Shown here: positions 1 to 7,918 of the stretch, one piece after another
Numbering within the stretch: position 1 is the first letter of the stretch
Layout: the number at the start of each line of letters is the position of its first letter
Origin: Mycolicibacterium tusciae
Lineage (GTDB): Bacteria; Actinomycetota; Actinomycetes; Mycobacteriales; Mycobacteriaceae
Direction: 5' to 3'
NCBI RefSeq assembly: GCF_002086795.1
Contig: NZ_MVIM01000002.1
Location: 496,001 to 560,000 of the forward strand
DNA: 64,000 nucleotides
Position numbers and translations under genes: made by a program
The notes under the pieces: model-generated
The model's input: the letters and a program-made list of their open reading frames with translations, nothing else
What the model was told of the DNA's origin: nothing
The model's database searches: none

Positions 1-820
1 CGGCTTCGGCGGTGCGCTGAACGTCTACGAGCTGCAGAAGGCGATGATCGCCGCAGGCGTTGCGGGGTCGCACTGGGAAGATCAGCTGGCGTCGGAGAAG
101 AAGTGCGGCCACCTCGGTGGCAAGGTGCTGATCCCCACCCAGCAGCACATTCGCACCCTGACCTCGGCGCGCCTGGCTGCCGACGTCGCCGACGTGCCGA
201 CCGTCGTGATCGCGCGTACCGATGCCGAGGCCGCCACGCTCATCACCTCCGATGTCGATGAGCGGGACCGCCCGTTCATCACGGGCGAGCGGACCAAGGA
301 AGGCTTCTACCGCGTCCGCAACGGTCTCGAGCCGTGCATCGCGCGCGCCAAGGCCTACGCGCCGTTCTCGGACCTGATCTGGATGGAAACCGGCACCCCG
401 GACCTCGAGCTGGCCGCGAAGTTCGCCGAGGGCGTCAAGAGCGAGTTCCCCGACCAGATGCTGGCGTACAACTGCTCGCCGTCGTTCAACTGGAAGAAGC
501 ACCTCGACGACGCGACCATCGCGAAGTTCCAGAAGGAGCTCGGCGCGATGGGCTTCAAGTTCCAGTTCATCACGCTGGCCGGCTTCCACGCCCTGAACTA
601 CTCGATGTTCGATCTGGCCTACGGCTACGCCCGCAACCAGATGAGCGCCTACGTCGAGCTGCAGGAGCGCGAGTTCGACGCCGAAGAGCGCGGTTACACC
701 GCCACCAAGCACCAGCGTGAGGTCGGTGCCGGCTACTTCGACCGGATCGCCACCACCGTCGACCCGACCAGCTCGACCACCGCGCTCGCGGGTTCGACCG
801 AAGAGGGTCAGTTCCACTGA
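1..820 (+). CDS. aceA: Isocitrate lyase, C-terminal part (5' end outside window)
   Basis: Cleaves isocitrate to glyoxylate and succinate, the first step of the glyoxylate shunt used for growth on acetate and fatty acids. The reading frame is open from base 2, so the N-terminal part lies upstream of the window; about 272 residues are present. The catalytic signature KKCGH is seen at bases 98-112, with the active-site Cys codon at 104-106. Downstream motifs such as [20 protein letters not shown] and YNCSPSFNW are typical of the short bacterial Icl1 class, and the protein ends soon after EEGQFH. In mycobacteria this gene is followed by fadB2, as here. A strong hairpin follows the stop codon. Confidence 0.97.
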   Translation, partial: GFGGALNVYELQKAMIAAGVAGSHWEDQLASEKKCGHLGGKVLIPTQQHIRTLTSARLAADVADVPTVVIARTDAEAATLITSDVDERDRPFITGERTKEGFYRVRNGLEPCIARAKAYAPFSDLIWMETGTPDLELAAKFAEGVKSEFPDQMLAYNCSPSFNWKKHLDDATIAKFQKELGAMGFKFQFITLAGFHALNYSMFDLAYGYARNQMSAYVELQEREFDAEERGYTATKHQREVGAGYFDRIATTVDPTSSTTALAGSTEEGQFH

Positions 821-834
821 GCTTGTAAGCCCGC

Positions 835-892
835 CGAGCAGACGCAAAGTCCCCTTCACGCGCGGCGTGTCGGGGGCTTTTGCGTCTGCTCG
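835..892 (+). terminator. Hairpin between aceA and fadB2
   Basis: A 14-base perfect inverted repeat (835-848 and 879-892, outer sequence CGAGCAGACGCAAA) encloses a further CCCC/GGGG pairing. It sits 15 bases after the aceA stop and before the fadB2 ribosome site. No T-tract follows, which is usual for mycobacterial terminators. Its right arm recurs at 32776-32790. Confidence 0.7.
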
Positions 893-915
893 CCCTTCTG
901 TTGGAGAGTGTGGAC

Positions 916-1770
916 GTGAGCATTGAACGGGTCGGCGTCATCGGCGCCGGGCAGATGGGTTCGGGAATCGCCGAGGTGTCGGCCAAGGCCGGCGCGGATG
1001 TGCTCGTCTTCGAGCCGACCGACGAGTTGGTGACGGCGGGAAACCAGAGGCTCACCCAGTCGCTGGAACGCGCAGCCGCAAAAGGCAAGCTCAGCGAGGA
1101 CGATCGCGACGCGGCGCTGGCCCGCCTGAAGTTCACCACCGACCTCGCCGACCTGGCTGACCGTCAGTTGGTAATCGAGGCGGTCGTCGAGGACGAGGCG
1201 GTCAAGGGCAAGATCTTCGCCGAGCTCGACAGGGTGATCACCGATCCAGATGCGGTACTCGCATCGAACACGTCGAGCATCCCGATCATGAAGATTGCTG
1301 CGGCAACGCAGAATCCGAGCCGAGTGCTGGGCCTGCACTTCTTCAACCCGGTGCCGGTGCTGCCGCTGGTCGAGCTCGTGAGCACGCTGGTCACGTCGCC
1401 TGAAGCCGCCGCGCGCACCGAGCAGTTCGCGAGCGAGGTGCTGGGTAAGAAGGTGGTGCGCTGCGGGGATCGGTCGGGATTCATCGTCAATGCGCTGTTG
1501 GTGCCGTATCTGTTGGCAGCCATCAGAATGGCGGAGGCAGGGGTCGCGACCGTCGAGGACATCGATACCGCGGTGGTCGCCGGGCTGTCACATCCGATGG
1601 GCCCGCTGCGGCTGTCGGATCTGATCGGGCTCGACACCATGAAGCTCATCGCCGACTCGATGTACGACGAGTACAAGGACGCGAATTACGCTCCGCCGCC
1701 GCTGCTCTTGCGCATGGTCGAGGCGGGACAGCTGGGCAAGAAGTCAGGTCGGGGTTTCTACACGTACTGA
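916..1770 (+). CDS. fadB2: 3-hydroxybutyryl-CoA dehydrogenase
   Basis: NAD(P)-dependent 3-hydroxyacyl-CoA dehydrogenase acting on short acyl-CoAs such as acetoacetyl-CoA/3-hydroxybutyryl-CoA. The product is 284 residues, close to the usual 280-290. The Rossmann motif GVIGAGQMG lies at residues 7-15, the catalytic His in LHFFNPVPV at residue 141, and the C-terminal helical domain ends in KSGRGFYTY. The GTG at 916 was chosen because GGAG at 903-906 gives a good ribosome-site distance; a TTG at 880 would read through the terminator hairpin, and a GTG at 910 is too close to GGAG. The pairing with isocitrate lyase fits fatty acid and polyhydroxybutyrate-type carbon use. Confidence 0.93.
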   Translation: MSIERVGVIGAGQMGSGIAEVSAKAGADVLVFEPTDELVTAGNQRLTQSLERAAAKGKLSEDDRDAALARLKFTTDLADLADRQLVIEAVVEDEAVKGKIFAELDRVITDPDAVLASNTSSIPIMKIAAATQNPSRVLGLHFFNPVPVLPLVELVSTLVTSPEAAARTEQFASEVLGKKVVRCGDRSGFIVNALLVPYLLAAIRMAEAGVATVEDIDTAVVAGLSHPMGPLRLSDLIGLDTMKLIADSMYDEYKDANYAPPPLLLRMVEAGQLGKKSGRGFYTY

Positions 1771-1802
1771 TGGTCGAGCGCGGGTAACCGGGCGGCGAGA
1801 TC

Positions 1803-2666
1803 TCAAGCCCCGGCGAGTCGCTTCTTCTCCGCCTCGACATCGAAATCGGCTGGGGGCCAAGATAAGCTCATCGACTCGAGGGCCTCGATCAACAGCTCGG
1901 TTATCGCCAGCCTGCTGTACCACTTTCGGTCGCACGGAATAACGTGCCATGGTGCGTAATCGGTCGACGTCTTGTCCAGCAGCGCCTGGTACGCCTCCTC
2001 GTACAGCGGCCACTTCAGCCGCTCGTCGACGTCGGCGGGGTTGTACTTCCAGTACTTGTCCGGGCGCTCCAATCGCTCGGCGAGCCGCGCCTTCTGCTCC
2101 TCGAGCGAGAGGAACATCGCGACCTTGATCAGCGTCATACCGCCATCGACGAGCGCCTTCTCGAAGGCGTTGATCTCGTCATAGCGCGCCCCCCACACAT
2201 CGGGCGCGACGAGATTGTGCACCCGGACGATCAACACGTCCTCGTAGTGGCTGCGGTCGAAGACTCCGATGTGGCCGGCGGCCGGCAGGGCATTGCGAAT
2301 ACGCCACAGATAGTGGTGCGCCAGCTCTTCCTCGGTCGGCTTGCCGAAGCTGGTGTATTGGATGCCCTGCGGGTTACCGCCCCCCACAACATGTTTGACG
2401 ATCCCGCCCTTACCCGCGGTATCCATGCCCTGCAGCACCAGCAGAATCGAGCGGGTGTCCCCGGAGCGGCTGTTGGCGTACAGCATCTCCTGCAGCTCGG
2501 CGAATCGTGCGTTGCGTTCGGCCTGCAGCGCCGGGGCGTCGGCCTTCTTACCCCGAAAGCCCGGTGTCGCACCGGTGTCGATGTCAGCAACCTTGTCGCC
2601 GTGACGGAACTCGAGATGGGTATGCGGCTCGTGGGTCCACAAGGACGGCAGGTGTGACTCGCTCAT
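1803..2666 (-). CDS. PPK2-family polyphosphate:nucleotide phosphotransferase
   Basis: Predicted to move phosphate between polyphosphate and nucleoside di- or monophosphates in the cytoplasm. The 287-residue product has the P-loop GMDTAGKGG at about residues 80-88 and the lid/Walker motif DRSHYEDV at about 137-144, with the conserved RLERPDKYWKYNPADVDER region. The GMDTAGKGG form is typical of the single-domain PPK2 subgroup; the sequence alone does not decide between AMP and ADP preference. The ATG at 2666 starts just after the stop of the upstream TetR gene; a TTG at 2678 would overlap that gene. The same operon orientation suggests co-transcription with the regulator. In M. tuberculosis this slot holds umaA and pcaA instead. 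Confidence 0.9.
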   Translation of the reverse strand: MSESHLPSLWTHEPHTHLEFRHGDKVADIDTGATPGFRGKKADAPALQAERNARFAELQEMLYANSRSGDTRSILLVLQGMDTAGKGGIVKHVVGGGNPQGIQYTSFGKPTEEELAHHYLWRIRNALPAAGHIGVFDRSHYEDVLIVRVHNLVAPDVWGARYDEINAFEKALVDGGMTLIKVAMFLSLEEQKARLAERLERPDKYWKYNPADVDERLKWPLYEEAYQALLDKTSTDYAPWHVIPCDRKWYSRLAITELLIEALESMSLSWPPADFDVEAEKKRLAGA

Positions 2667-2670
2667 CAGC

Positions 2671-3375
2671 TCAGTCAAGCAGTTGCCGGGGCAAAACCGG
2701 TGAAGGATGCGGGTCCTGCCTGAATCTCTCCAGCGATCCGCCGACCTCGACGATGCCGCACAGCGCGCTCCACGACAGCATCGTGAGGTAGTCGATCAGC
2801 TCGTCGGAAGTCATACGTGGGTTCGACATCCACGAGTGCGTGGCCAGCTGCACGCCGCCAACGGTGTGATAGGCCCATGGCTCGACGCCACCGGTGTCCA
2901 TCCCCGCCTCGGCCATGCGCCGCCGCAGCATCACCGCGAGCATGCGAGCGATGATCTGCTCCGAGCGCGCGACGGCTTGGCTCTTGGAGGCCGAGTTGTT
3001 CGCCATCACGAATTGATACGGCTCCGGCTCGGCGGCGACGGTTTCAACGTAGACCCCGATGATCCTGCGCGTCAGGTCGTAGCCGTCCAGGTTGGATGAG
3101 AGAGCCGCAGCCATATTCGGGATCAGGGTGGTCTGCGCGAACCGCATCATCACGGCGGTCGTCAGGTCGTTCTTGTCGACGAAGTAGCGGTAGAGAACCG
3201 TCTTGGACACACCGATCTCGGCTGCGATCTCGTCCATGCTGACGTTGCTGCCGCGGCGCCGAATCGCCTCCAGGGTGCCATCGACCAACTCATTGCGCCG
3301 TTCCACCTTGTGCTGGTGCCAGCGCCTCTTGCGTCCATCGGTCTTGATCGCGACGGACGAGATTTGTTCTGCCAC
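2671..3375 (-). CDS. TetR-family transcriptional regulator
   Basis: DNA-binding repressor-type protein of 234 residues, the same length I recall for the syntenic Rv0472c. The helix-turn-helix lies at about residues 46-68 (MDEIAAEIGVSKTVLYRYF) and is followed by KNDL, as in many TetR proteins. The rest is a helical ligand-binding domain. The GTG at 3375 was chosen; the frame stays open up to 3648, but that extension is Arg-rich, overlaps the divergent DUF445 gene and looks non-coding. It lies immediately upstream of the PPK2 gene and is divergent from the DUF445 gene across about 106 bases, which is where an operator would be expected. The ligand is unknown. Confidence 0.85.
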   Translation of the reverse strand: MAEQISSVAIKTDGRKRRWHQHKVERRNELVDGTLEAIRRRGSNVSMDEIAAEIGVSKTVLYRYFVDKNDLTTAVMMRFAQTTLIPNMAAALSSNLDGYDLTRRIIGVYVETVAAEPEPYQFVMANNSASKSQAVARSEQIIARMLAVMLRRRMAEAGMDTGGVEPWAYHTVGGVQLATHSWMSNPRMTSDELIDYLTMLSWSALCGIVEVGGSLERFRQDPHPSPVLPRQLLD

Positions 3376-3481
3376 GATCGCCGTAATCCCGTTCCCTAGT
3401 TCCCCTTGATAGTACGGGCGATCTTGCGTTCGAGCGTCGTCGGCTGGAACCGCCACTCCGCGGGTAGCGGATGATGTAGGT

Positions 3482-4798
3482 GTGGCACACAGACCGAGCG
3501 CCGGCAATCCGGCTCCGCGTAGCTTCGCCGAGTCGCTGGCGGGTGTCGACAGTGGCGCCGATGCCGAGCGCCAACGCGGCCTGCGGCGGATGAAGATCGT
3601 CGCGCTGTCGTTCCTCCTCGGCGCCACGGTGATCTTTCTCGTTTGCACCTGGGCGCAGTCCCGGGGGGCGGCGCCGTGGGTGGGTTATGTCCGCGCCGCG
3701 GCCGAAGCGGGCATGATCGGCGCGCTGGCCGACTGGTTCGCTGTCACCGCGCTGTTCAAGCATCCGCTGGGTATCCCGATCCCGCACACCGCGATCATCA
3801 AGCGCAAGAAAGACCAACTCGGCGAGGGGCTGGGGACGTTCGTTCGGGAGAACTTCCTGTCACCCGAGGTCGTAGAGGCCAAACTGCGCGACGCGGAGGT
3901 CGCCGGACGCCTTGGCAAGTGGCTCTCCGAGCCGGTGCACGCTCAGCGGGTAGCGGCCGAAACTTCAACGGTGCTGCGGGTTCTGGTGGAGATGCTGCGC
4001 GACGAGGACGTCCAGCATGTGTTGGATCGCATGATCATCAAGCGCATCGCCGAGCCGACGTGGGGCCCGCCGATCGGCCGCGTCCTGGCCACCCTGCTCG
4101 CCGAGGGCAGGCAGGAAGCATTGATCCAGCTGCTGGCCGACCGGGCCTTCCAGTGGTCGCTCAACGCCGGCGAGATCATCGAGCGCGTCATCGAACGCGA
4201 CTCACCCACCTGGTCGCCACGCTGGGTGGACCACCTCGTCGGCGATCGCATCCACCGCGAACTCATGGACTTCACCGACAAGGTGCGCCGCAATCCCGAC
4301 CACGAACTGCGGCGCTCGGCGACTCGCTTCCTTTTCGAGTTCGCCGACGACCTCCAGCACGACGAGGCCACGATTCAGCGCGCCGAGAACGTCAAGGAAC
4401 AACTGATGGCCCGCGATGAGGTCGCGCGGGCGGCGGAGACGGCGTGGAGTGCTGCCAAGCGGATCATCCTCGAATCGGTCGACGACCCGTCGTCGGCTCT
4501 GCGGACCCGCATCACCGACTCGGTCGTGCACATCGGTGAATCGCTTCGCGACGATGCCGACCTCCGCGACAAGGTCGACCGCTGGATCATCAGAGCGGCT
4601 CAGCATCTCGTGTCGGAATATGGGGTGGAGATCACAGCGATCATCACCGAGACCATCGAGCGCTGGGACGCGGACGAGGCCAGTCGCCGCATCGAATTGC
4701 ATGTGGGTCGTGACCTGCAGTTCATCCGTATCAACGGCACAGTGGTCGGTTCACTTGCGGGTCTGGTCATCTATTCGATAGCTCAGCTACTCTTCTGA
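3482..4798 (+). CDS. DUF445 family membrane protein
   Basis: A 438-residue membrane protein of the DUF445 family, syntenic with Rv0473; the molecular function is not known. A transmembrane segment is seen at about residues 38-58, a second hydrophobic stretch with GMIGALADWFAVTALF at about 75-95, a long charged helical middle, and a C-terminal hydrophobic anchor at about 419-437. The conserved motif FKHPLGIPIPHTAII follows the second segment. The start is the GTG at 3482; no good ribosome site is visible, so leaderless or weak initiation is possible. It is divergent from the TetR gene. Confidence 0.85.
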   Translation: MAHRPSAGNPAPRSFAESLAGVDSGADAERQRGLRRMKIVALSFLLGATVIFLVCTWAQSRGAAPWVGYVRAAAEAGMIGALADWFAVTALFKHPLGIPIPHTAIIKRKKDQLGEGLGTFVRENFLSPEVVEAKLRDAEVAGRLGKWLSEPVHAQRVAAETSTVLRVLVEMLRDEDVQHVLDRMIIKRIAEPTWGPPIGRVLATLLAEGRQEALIQLLADRAFQWSLNAGEIIERVIERDSPTWSPRWVDHLVGDRIHRELMDFTDKVRRNPDHELRRSATRFLFEFADDLQHDEATIQRAENVKEQLMARDEVARAAETAWSAAKRIILESVDDPSSALRTRITDSVVHIGESLRDDADLRDKVDRWIIRAAQHLVSEYGVEITAIITETIERWDADEASRRIELHVGRDLQFIRINGTVVGSLAGLVIYSIAQLLF

Positions 4799-4803
4799 CC
4801 TGC

Positions 4804-4831
4804 GCTAACTAGTGCTTGCAAAAGTTAGCAC
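4804..4831. promoter_or_regulatory. Nested inverted repeat upstream of the XRE regulator
   Basis: GCTAACT (4804-4810) and AGTTAGC (4823-4829) form a perfect 7-base inverted repeat; a second pair, GTGCT (4812-4816) and AGCAC (4827-4831), is interleaved. It lies about 60 bases before the XRE start at 4890. The position suggests an autoregulatory operator or a promoter overlapped by one. Part of it (TTGCAAA followed by GTT) also resembles what I recall of RamB-type sites. Confidence 0.45.
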
Positions 4832-4889
4832 CCCGTCGTACCGTTGGGCGTGTCGTTACCGGTTACCCGATACTTGAAGGGGGTCACGC

Positions 4890-5339
4890 ATGCCGCAGGA
4901 TGAGAAGATCGCCGCAGTGGTGTCCAACGCTGCACAGGACATCGGCACCTTCATTCGCACGCAGCGCGAGGCCGCCCAGGTATCGGTACGGCAGTTGGCT
5001 GAGAAGGCCGGCGTCAGTAATCCCTACCTCAGTCAGATCGAGCGGGGATTGCGGAAACCGTCCGCCGATGTGCTCAACCAGATCGCCAAGGCGTTGCGGG
5101 TGTCCGCGGAAGTTCTCTACATAAGGGCGGGAATCCTGGAGCCCAGCGAGAACAACGAAGTCCGCGATGTCATCATCACCGACTCGGCGATCACCGAGCG
5201 GCAGAAGCAGGTGCTGCTCGAGATCTACACGTCCTTCGTCCAGCAGAACGAGGCCCAGCACGACGAGGGCCAGCAGAACGAGGACCTGCAGATCGAAGCC
5301 GCCCGCGTTCAGACGGACGAGGAGCAGACGACTGAATAG
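4890..5339 (+). CDS. XRE-family transcriptional regulator (Rv0474-like)
   Basis: A 149-residue cytoplasmic regulator with an N-terminal XRE helix-turn-helix at about residues 20-75; the recognition helix region reads SNPYLSQIERGLRKPS at 43-58. The C-terminal third is acidic and Gln/Glu-rich (QQNEAQHDEGQQNED) and probably disordered. A GGGGG-type ribosome site precedes the ATG. It sits directly upstream of hbhA, as Rv0474 does in M. tuberculosis, where the protein has been reported to respond to copper; whether that holds here is not shown by the sequence. The nested inverted repeat at 4804-4831 is a plausible self-binding site. Confidence 0.9.
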   Translation: MPQDEKIAAVVSNAAQDIGTFIRTQREAAQVSVRQLAEKAGVSNPYLSQIERGLRKPSADVLNQIAKALRVSAEVLYIRAGILEPSENNEVRDVIITDSAITERQKQVLLEIYTSFVQQNEAQHDEGQQNEDLQIEAARVQTDEEQTTE

Positions 5340-5424
5340 AAATTCGCACCGGATTTAGTCCAACCGAACCGTCCGTTTGAAGTTTTGAACACCAAATCTC
5401 CAGAAAGTGAAAGGAAACACCGAG

Positions 5425-6063
5425 ATGGCTAAGAACACCCCGGCCAAGAACAAGAACCAGCCGACCGCTGACGACCTGAAGACCCCGCTGCTTGCCGCAG
5501 TCGGCGCTGCCGATCTGGCCCTCGAACGCGTCAACGAGATCGTCGCGGCCCTGCGCGAGCGTGCCGAAGACGCGCGCAGCGACGCCGGGACCCGCGTGGA
5601 AGAGACCCGCGCCCGGGTGACCAAGCTGCAGGAAGAGCTGCCCTCGCAGGTCGGCGATCTGCGCGAGCGCCTGAGCTCCGAGGAGCTGCGTAAGTTCGCC
5701 GAGACCTACGCCGAGGCCGCGCAGACCTCCTACAACAAGCTGGTCGAGCGTGGCGAGGCCGCCCTCGAGCGCCTGCGCAGCCAGCCGGCTCTCGAAGAGG
5801 CCGCCGGTCGCGTCGAGCGCTACTCGGACCAGGCCGTCGAGCTGACCCAGGAAGCGTTGGGCAACGTCGCCACCCAGACCCGTGCGGTCGGCGAGCGCGC
5901 CGCCAAGCTGGTCGGTGTCGAGCTGCCGAAGAAGGCCCAGAAGGCCGCGGCGCCCGCGAAGAGCGCCGCCAAGAAGGTGCCGGCCAAGGCCCCCGCCAAG
6001 AAGGCCGCCGCCAAGAAGGCTCCGGCCAAGAAGGCCCCGGCCAAGAAGGTCACGCAGAAGTAG
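5425..6063 (+). CDS. hbhA: Heparin-binding haemagglutinin adhesin
   Basis: Surface adhesin that binds heparan sulfate through a Lys-rich tail and also affects cell aggregation and intracellular lipid inclusions in mycobacteria. The 212-residue product has an N-terminal helix, a long coiled-coil region at about residues 25-150 rich in Glu/Arg, and from about residue 170 a run of KKAPAK/KKAAAK repeats ending VTQK. This matches the family pattern; M. tuberculosis HBHA has 199 residues. The ATG at 5425 is preceded by AAAGGA at 5410-5415; a GTG at 5407 in frame lacks that spacing. The Lys-rich tail is where methylation occurs in known HBHA proteins. Confidence 0.95.
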   Translation: MAKNTPAKNKNQPTADDLKTPLLAAVGAADLALERVNEIVAALRERAEDARSDAGTRVEETRARVTKLQEELPSQVGDLRERLSSEELRKFAETYAEAAQTSYNKLVERGEAALERLRSQPALEEAAGRVERYSDQAVELTQEALGNVATQTRAVGERAAKLVGVELPKKAQKAAAPAKSAAKKVPAKAPAKKAAAKKAPAKKAPAKKVTQK

Positions 6064-6136
6064 CATTTCGGCACCTGGTCGCCCAGCTGGGCGACCAAGA
6101 GTCGACCAGGGGACGTAGCCCGCATACGCTTGGAGC

Positions 6137-6433
6137 GTGCAGCTCCAAAACTTGGCGGGTTACGTCCTCTTACTGTTGGCGGTCGTCGTACTGGCCTTCA
6201 CCCTCTATGCCTTCGTGCACGCCGCCATGCAGCGGCCCGACGCGTATACCGCCGCGGGCAAGCTCACCAAGCCGGTCTGGCTTTTGATCATCGGCGGTGC
6301 AGGCGCCTTCGCCCTGCTCACGAGCCTCGCCGGAGTCTCCGTTTTCGCGATTGCGATCGCTGCTGTCGCGACCGGTATCTACCTCGTCGATGTGCGGCCG
6401 AAGATCCTGGAAATTCAAGGGAAGTCCCGTTAA
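6137..6433 (+). CDS. DUF2516 family membrane protein
   Basis: A 98-residue integral membrane protein syntenic with Rv0476, belonging to the DUF2516 group; function unknown. Three hydrophobic segments are visible at about residues 6-30, 47-65 and 69-86, and the C-terminus ends in a short basic tail. It starts at a GTG with TTGGAG just upstream and overlaps the next gene, which fits a small operon running through deoC. Confidence 0.82.
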   Translation: MQLQNLAGYVLLLLAVVVLAFTLYAFVHAAMQRPDAYTAAGKLTKPVWLLIIGGAGAFALLTSLAGVSVFAIAIAAVATGIYLVDVRPKILEIQGKSR

Positions 6434-6839
6434 CCGGCGCTTCGTCGCGGCTGCGGTCGCGACGGTCTTCGTACCCCTCACGTTCGCGCCCGCCGCCCCG
6501 GCCAATCCGGCGCCCGCGCCGCCCTACGTCGACCACGTCGAATGGGCGAAGTTCGGCGACCTCTCGAGTCTGCGGGTGTATCCGACCGCTGCGGGGCGGC
6601 AGGCGTCGCTGGTCGCGACCGTCGACACCGAGGCCGCCGCATGGCAAGAGGTGCTGGCCCTGTCGCCCGACGCCGCGATGCCCGGAATGTACGAACAGTT
6701 CGTCTGCCACTGGGAGTTGGCCGAACTCGGCCGCCCCGGGAAGACCAGTTGGAATCTCGAGCCGTGGCGGCCCGAGGTCGATGACGGCACGTTGATCGCG
6801 ACGGGCTGTAATCCCGGCGGGACCGAGGAACCGTTTTAG
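6390..6839 (+). CDS. Secreted DUF2599 protein (Rv0477-like)
   Basis: A predicted exported protein of 149 residues. A basic N-terminus is followed by a hydrophobic signal region ([22 protein letters not shown]) with a likely signal peptidase I site after APA at about residue 37. The mature part carries the conserved DUF2599 features [26 protein letters not shown] and [13 protein letters not shown], with two Cys that could pair. The ATG at 6390 overlaps the preceding gene by 44 bases; no standard start codon lies closer to the signal peptide, so this is the best choice. Function is unknown; the single-base overlap with deoC suggests co-transcription. Confidence 0.8.
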   Translation: MCGRRSWKFKGSPVNRRFVAAAVATVFVPLTFAPAAPANPAPAPPYVDHVEWAKFGDLSSLRVYPTAAGRQASLVATVDTEAAAWQEVLALSPDAAMPGMYEQFVCHWELAELGRPGKTSWNLEPWRPEVDDGTLIATGCNPGGTEEPF

Positions 6840-7546
6840 TGCGCGACTTTTGCCGCGATGACGTGGCTGCGCTGATCGATCACACTCTGCTCAAACCCGA
6901 AGCCACCGAACACGACGTTGCGCGACTGGTTGAGGAAGCGACCGAACTCGGGGTGTACGCGATCTGTGTGTCACCGTCCATGGTCGCCATCGCGGAGCGA
7001 GCCGGCTCGGGCGCCAAGCCCATCGCCGCGGTCGTCGGATTCCCTTCGGGCAAGCATCTTTCGGCAATCAAGGCCGAGGAGGCGCGCGCTGCGGTATCCG
7101 ACGGGGCCGCTGAGATCGACATGGTGATCGACATCGGCGCCGCGGTGTCCGGCGACTTCACCGCGGTAGGGGCCGACGTCGCCGCGGTCCGGTCGGCGAT
7201 CGGCGGCGACGTCGTCCTGAAGGTGATCGTGGAGTCGGCGGCGTTGCTCAGCATCGTCGGAGAGGATGCGCTGGTGTCGGCGTCCAGGACCGCCGCGGAT
7301 GCCGGCGCCGACTTCGTGAAGACTTCCACCGGGTTCCATCCGGCGGGGGGCGCGTCGGTGCGCGCGGTGGAGCTCATGCGCGGGGCTGTCGGCCCTAGTG
7401 TCCAGGTCAAGGCCAGTGGCGGTATACGTACGACGGCCGATGCGGTGTCGATGCTCGACGCCGGCGCGACCCGGCTGGGACTGTCTGGGACTCGGTCAGT
7501 ACTGGACGGATTGAAGGGGGCGGACCGCGTTATTGACGCAAACTAG
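6839..7546 (+). CDS. deoC: Deoxyribose-phosphate aldolase
   Basis: Class I aldolase converting 2-deoxyribose 5-phosphate to glyceraldehyde 3-phosphate and acetaldehyde in deoxynucleoside breakdown. The 235-residue TIM-barrel protein contains the Schiff-base lysine in FVKTSTGF (K161), the partner lysine in VKASGGIR (K191) and the acidic residue in MVIDIG (D98). The GTG start shares one base with the previous stop (TAGTG), so translation is probably coupled. Length and motifs are complete. Confidence 0.96.
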   Translation: MRDFCRDDVAALIDHTLLKPEATEHDVARLVEEATELGVYAICVSPSMVAIAERAGSGAKPIAAVVGFPSGKHLSAIKAEEARAAVSDGAAEIDMVIDIGAAVSGDFTAVGADVAAVRSAIGGDVVLKVIVESAALLSIVGEDALVSASRTAADAGADFVKTSTGFHPAGGASVRAVELMRGAVGPSVQVKASGGIRTTADAVSMLDAGATRLGLSGTRSVLDGLKGADRVIDAN

Positions 7547-7645
7547 TATTATTTGCTGAGTTCGATTTACGAGTGTGCCAAAAGTGTGCGAAGATCTAGA
7601 TCAAGCTCACCTATTCCGCAGGTGATAATCCGATAGGATGGAAAG

Positions 7646-7918
7646 ATGACGACCGACAATCGTTTGCTTCGTCGAGTTTCAGCAGTTGCGGGCATTGGGG
7701 CCATCGCCGCGATGGGCTTCTTCACCGCCTCGTGCGCCCAGGAAGAGGAAGAGGCGCCCGAAACCACCACGACCACCACCACCACGACCACGACATCCGC
7801 CGCGCCGGTCGAGCCGACCGAGAAGGCCCCCCGTCTCGAGCCGGGCGGACCGAACCCGTTCTCGCCGAGTGTTGTTGCGCCGCCGGCACCGGAGGCCACG
7901 CCTGGCCGCCATCGCTAA
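7646..7918 (+). CDS. Small Thr/Pro-rich lipoprotein
   Basis: A 90-residue hypothetical protein with a basic start, a hydrophobic stretch and a lipobox FTASC near residue 31, so it is probably a lipid-anchored exported protein. After the Cys comes an acidic EEEE run, then eleven consecutive Thr, and a Pro-rich end. There is no folded domain visible; the whole mature part looks like a flexible linker. GGAAAG lies just before the ATG. It overlaps the downstream protease gene by 50 bases, which suggests that the two are made together. I do not recognise a named family. Confidence 0.72.
   Translation: MTTDNRLLRRVSAVAGIGAIAAMGFFTASCAQEEEEAPETTTTTTTTTTTSAAPVEPTEKAPRLEPGGPNPFSPSVVAPPAPEATPGRHR

Noticed and set aside
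3376..3648. N-terminal extension of the TetR frame
   Set aside because: Arg/Ser-rich, overlaps the divergent DUF445 gene, and the 234-residue form from 3375 matches the syntenic protein's length.
4811..4832. Possible CIRCE element (AGTGCT...AGCACC)
   Set aside because: Half-sites are in the wrong order and imperfect compared with TTAGCACTC-N9-GAGTGCTAA; described only as an inverted repeat.
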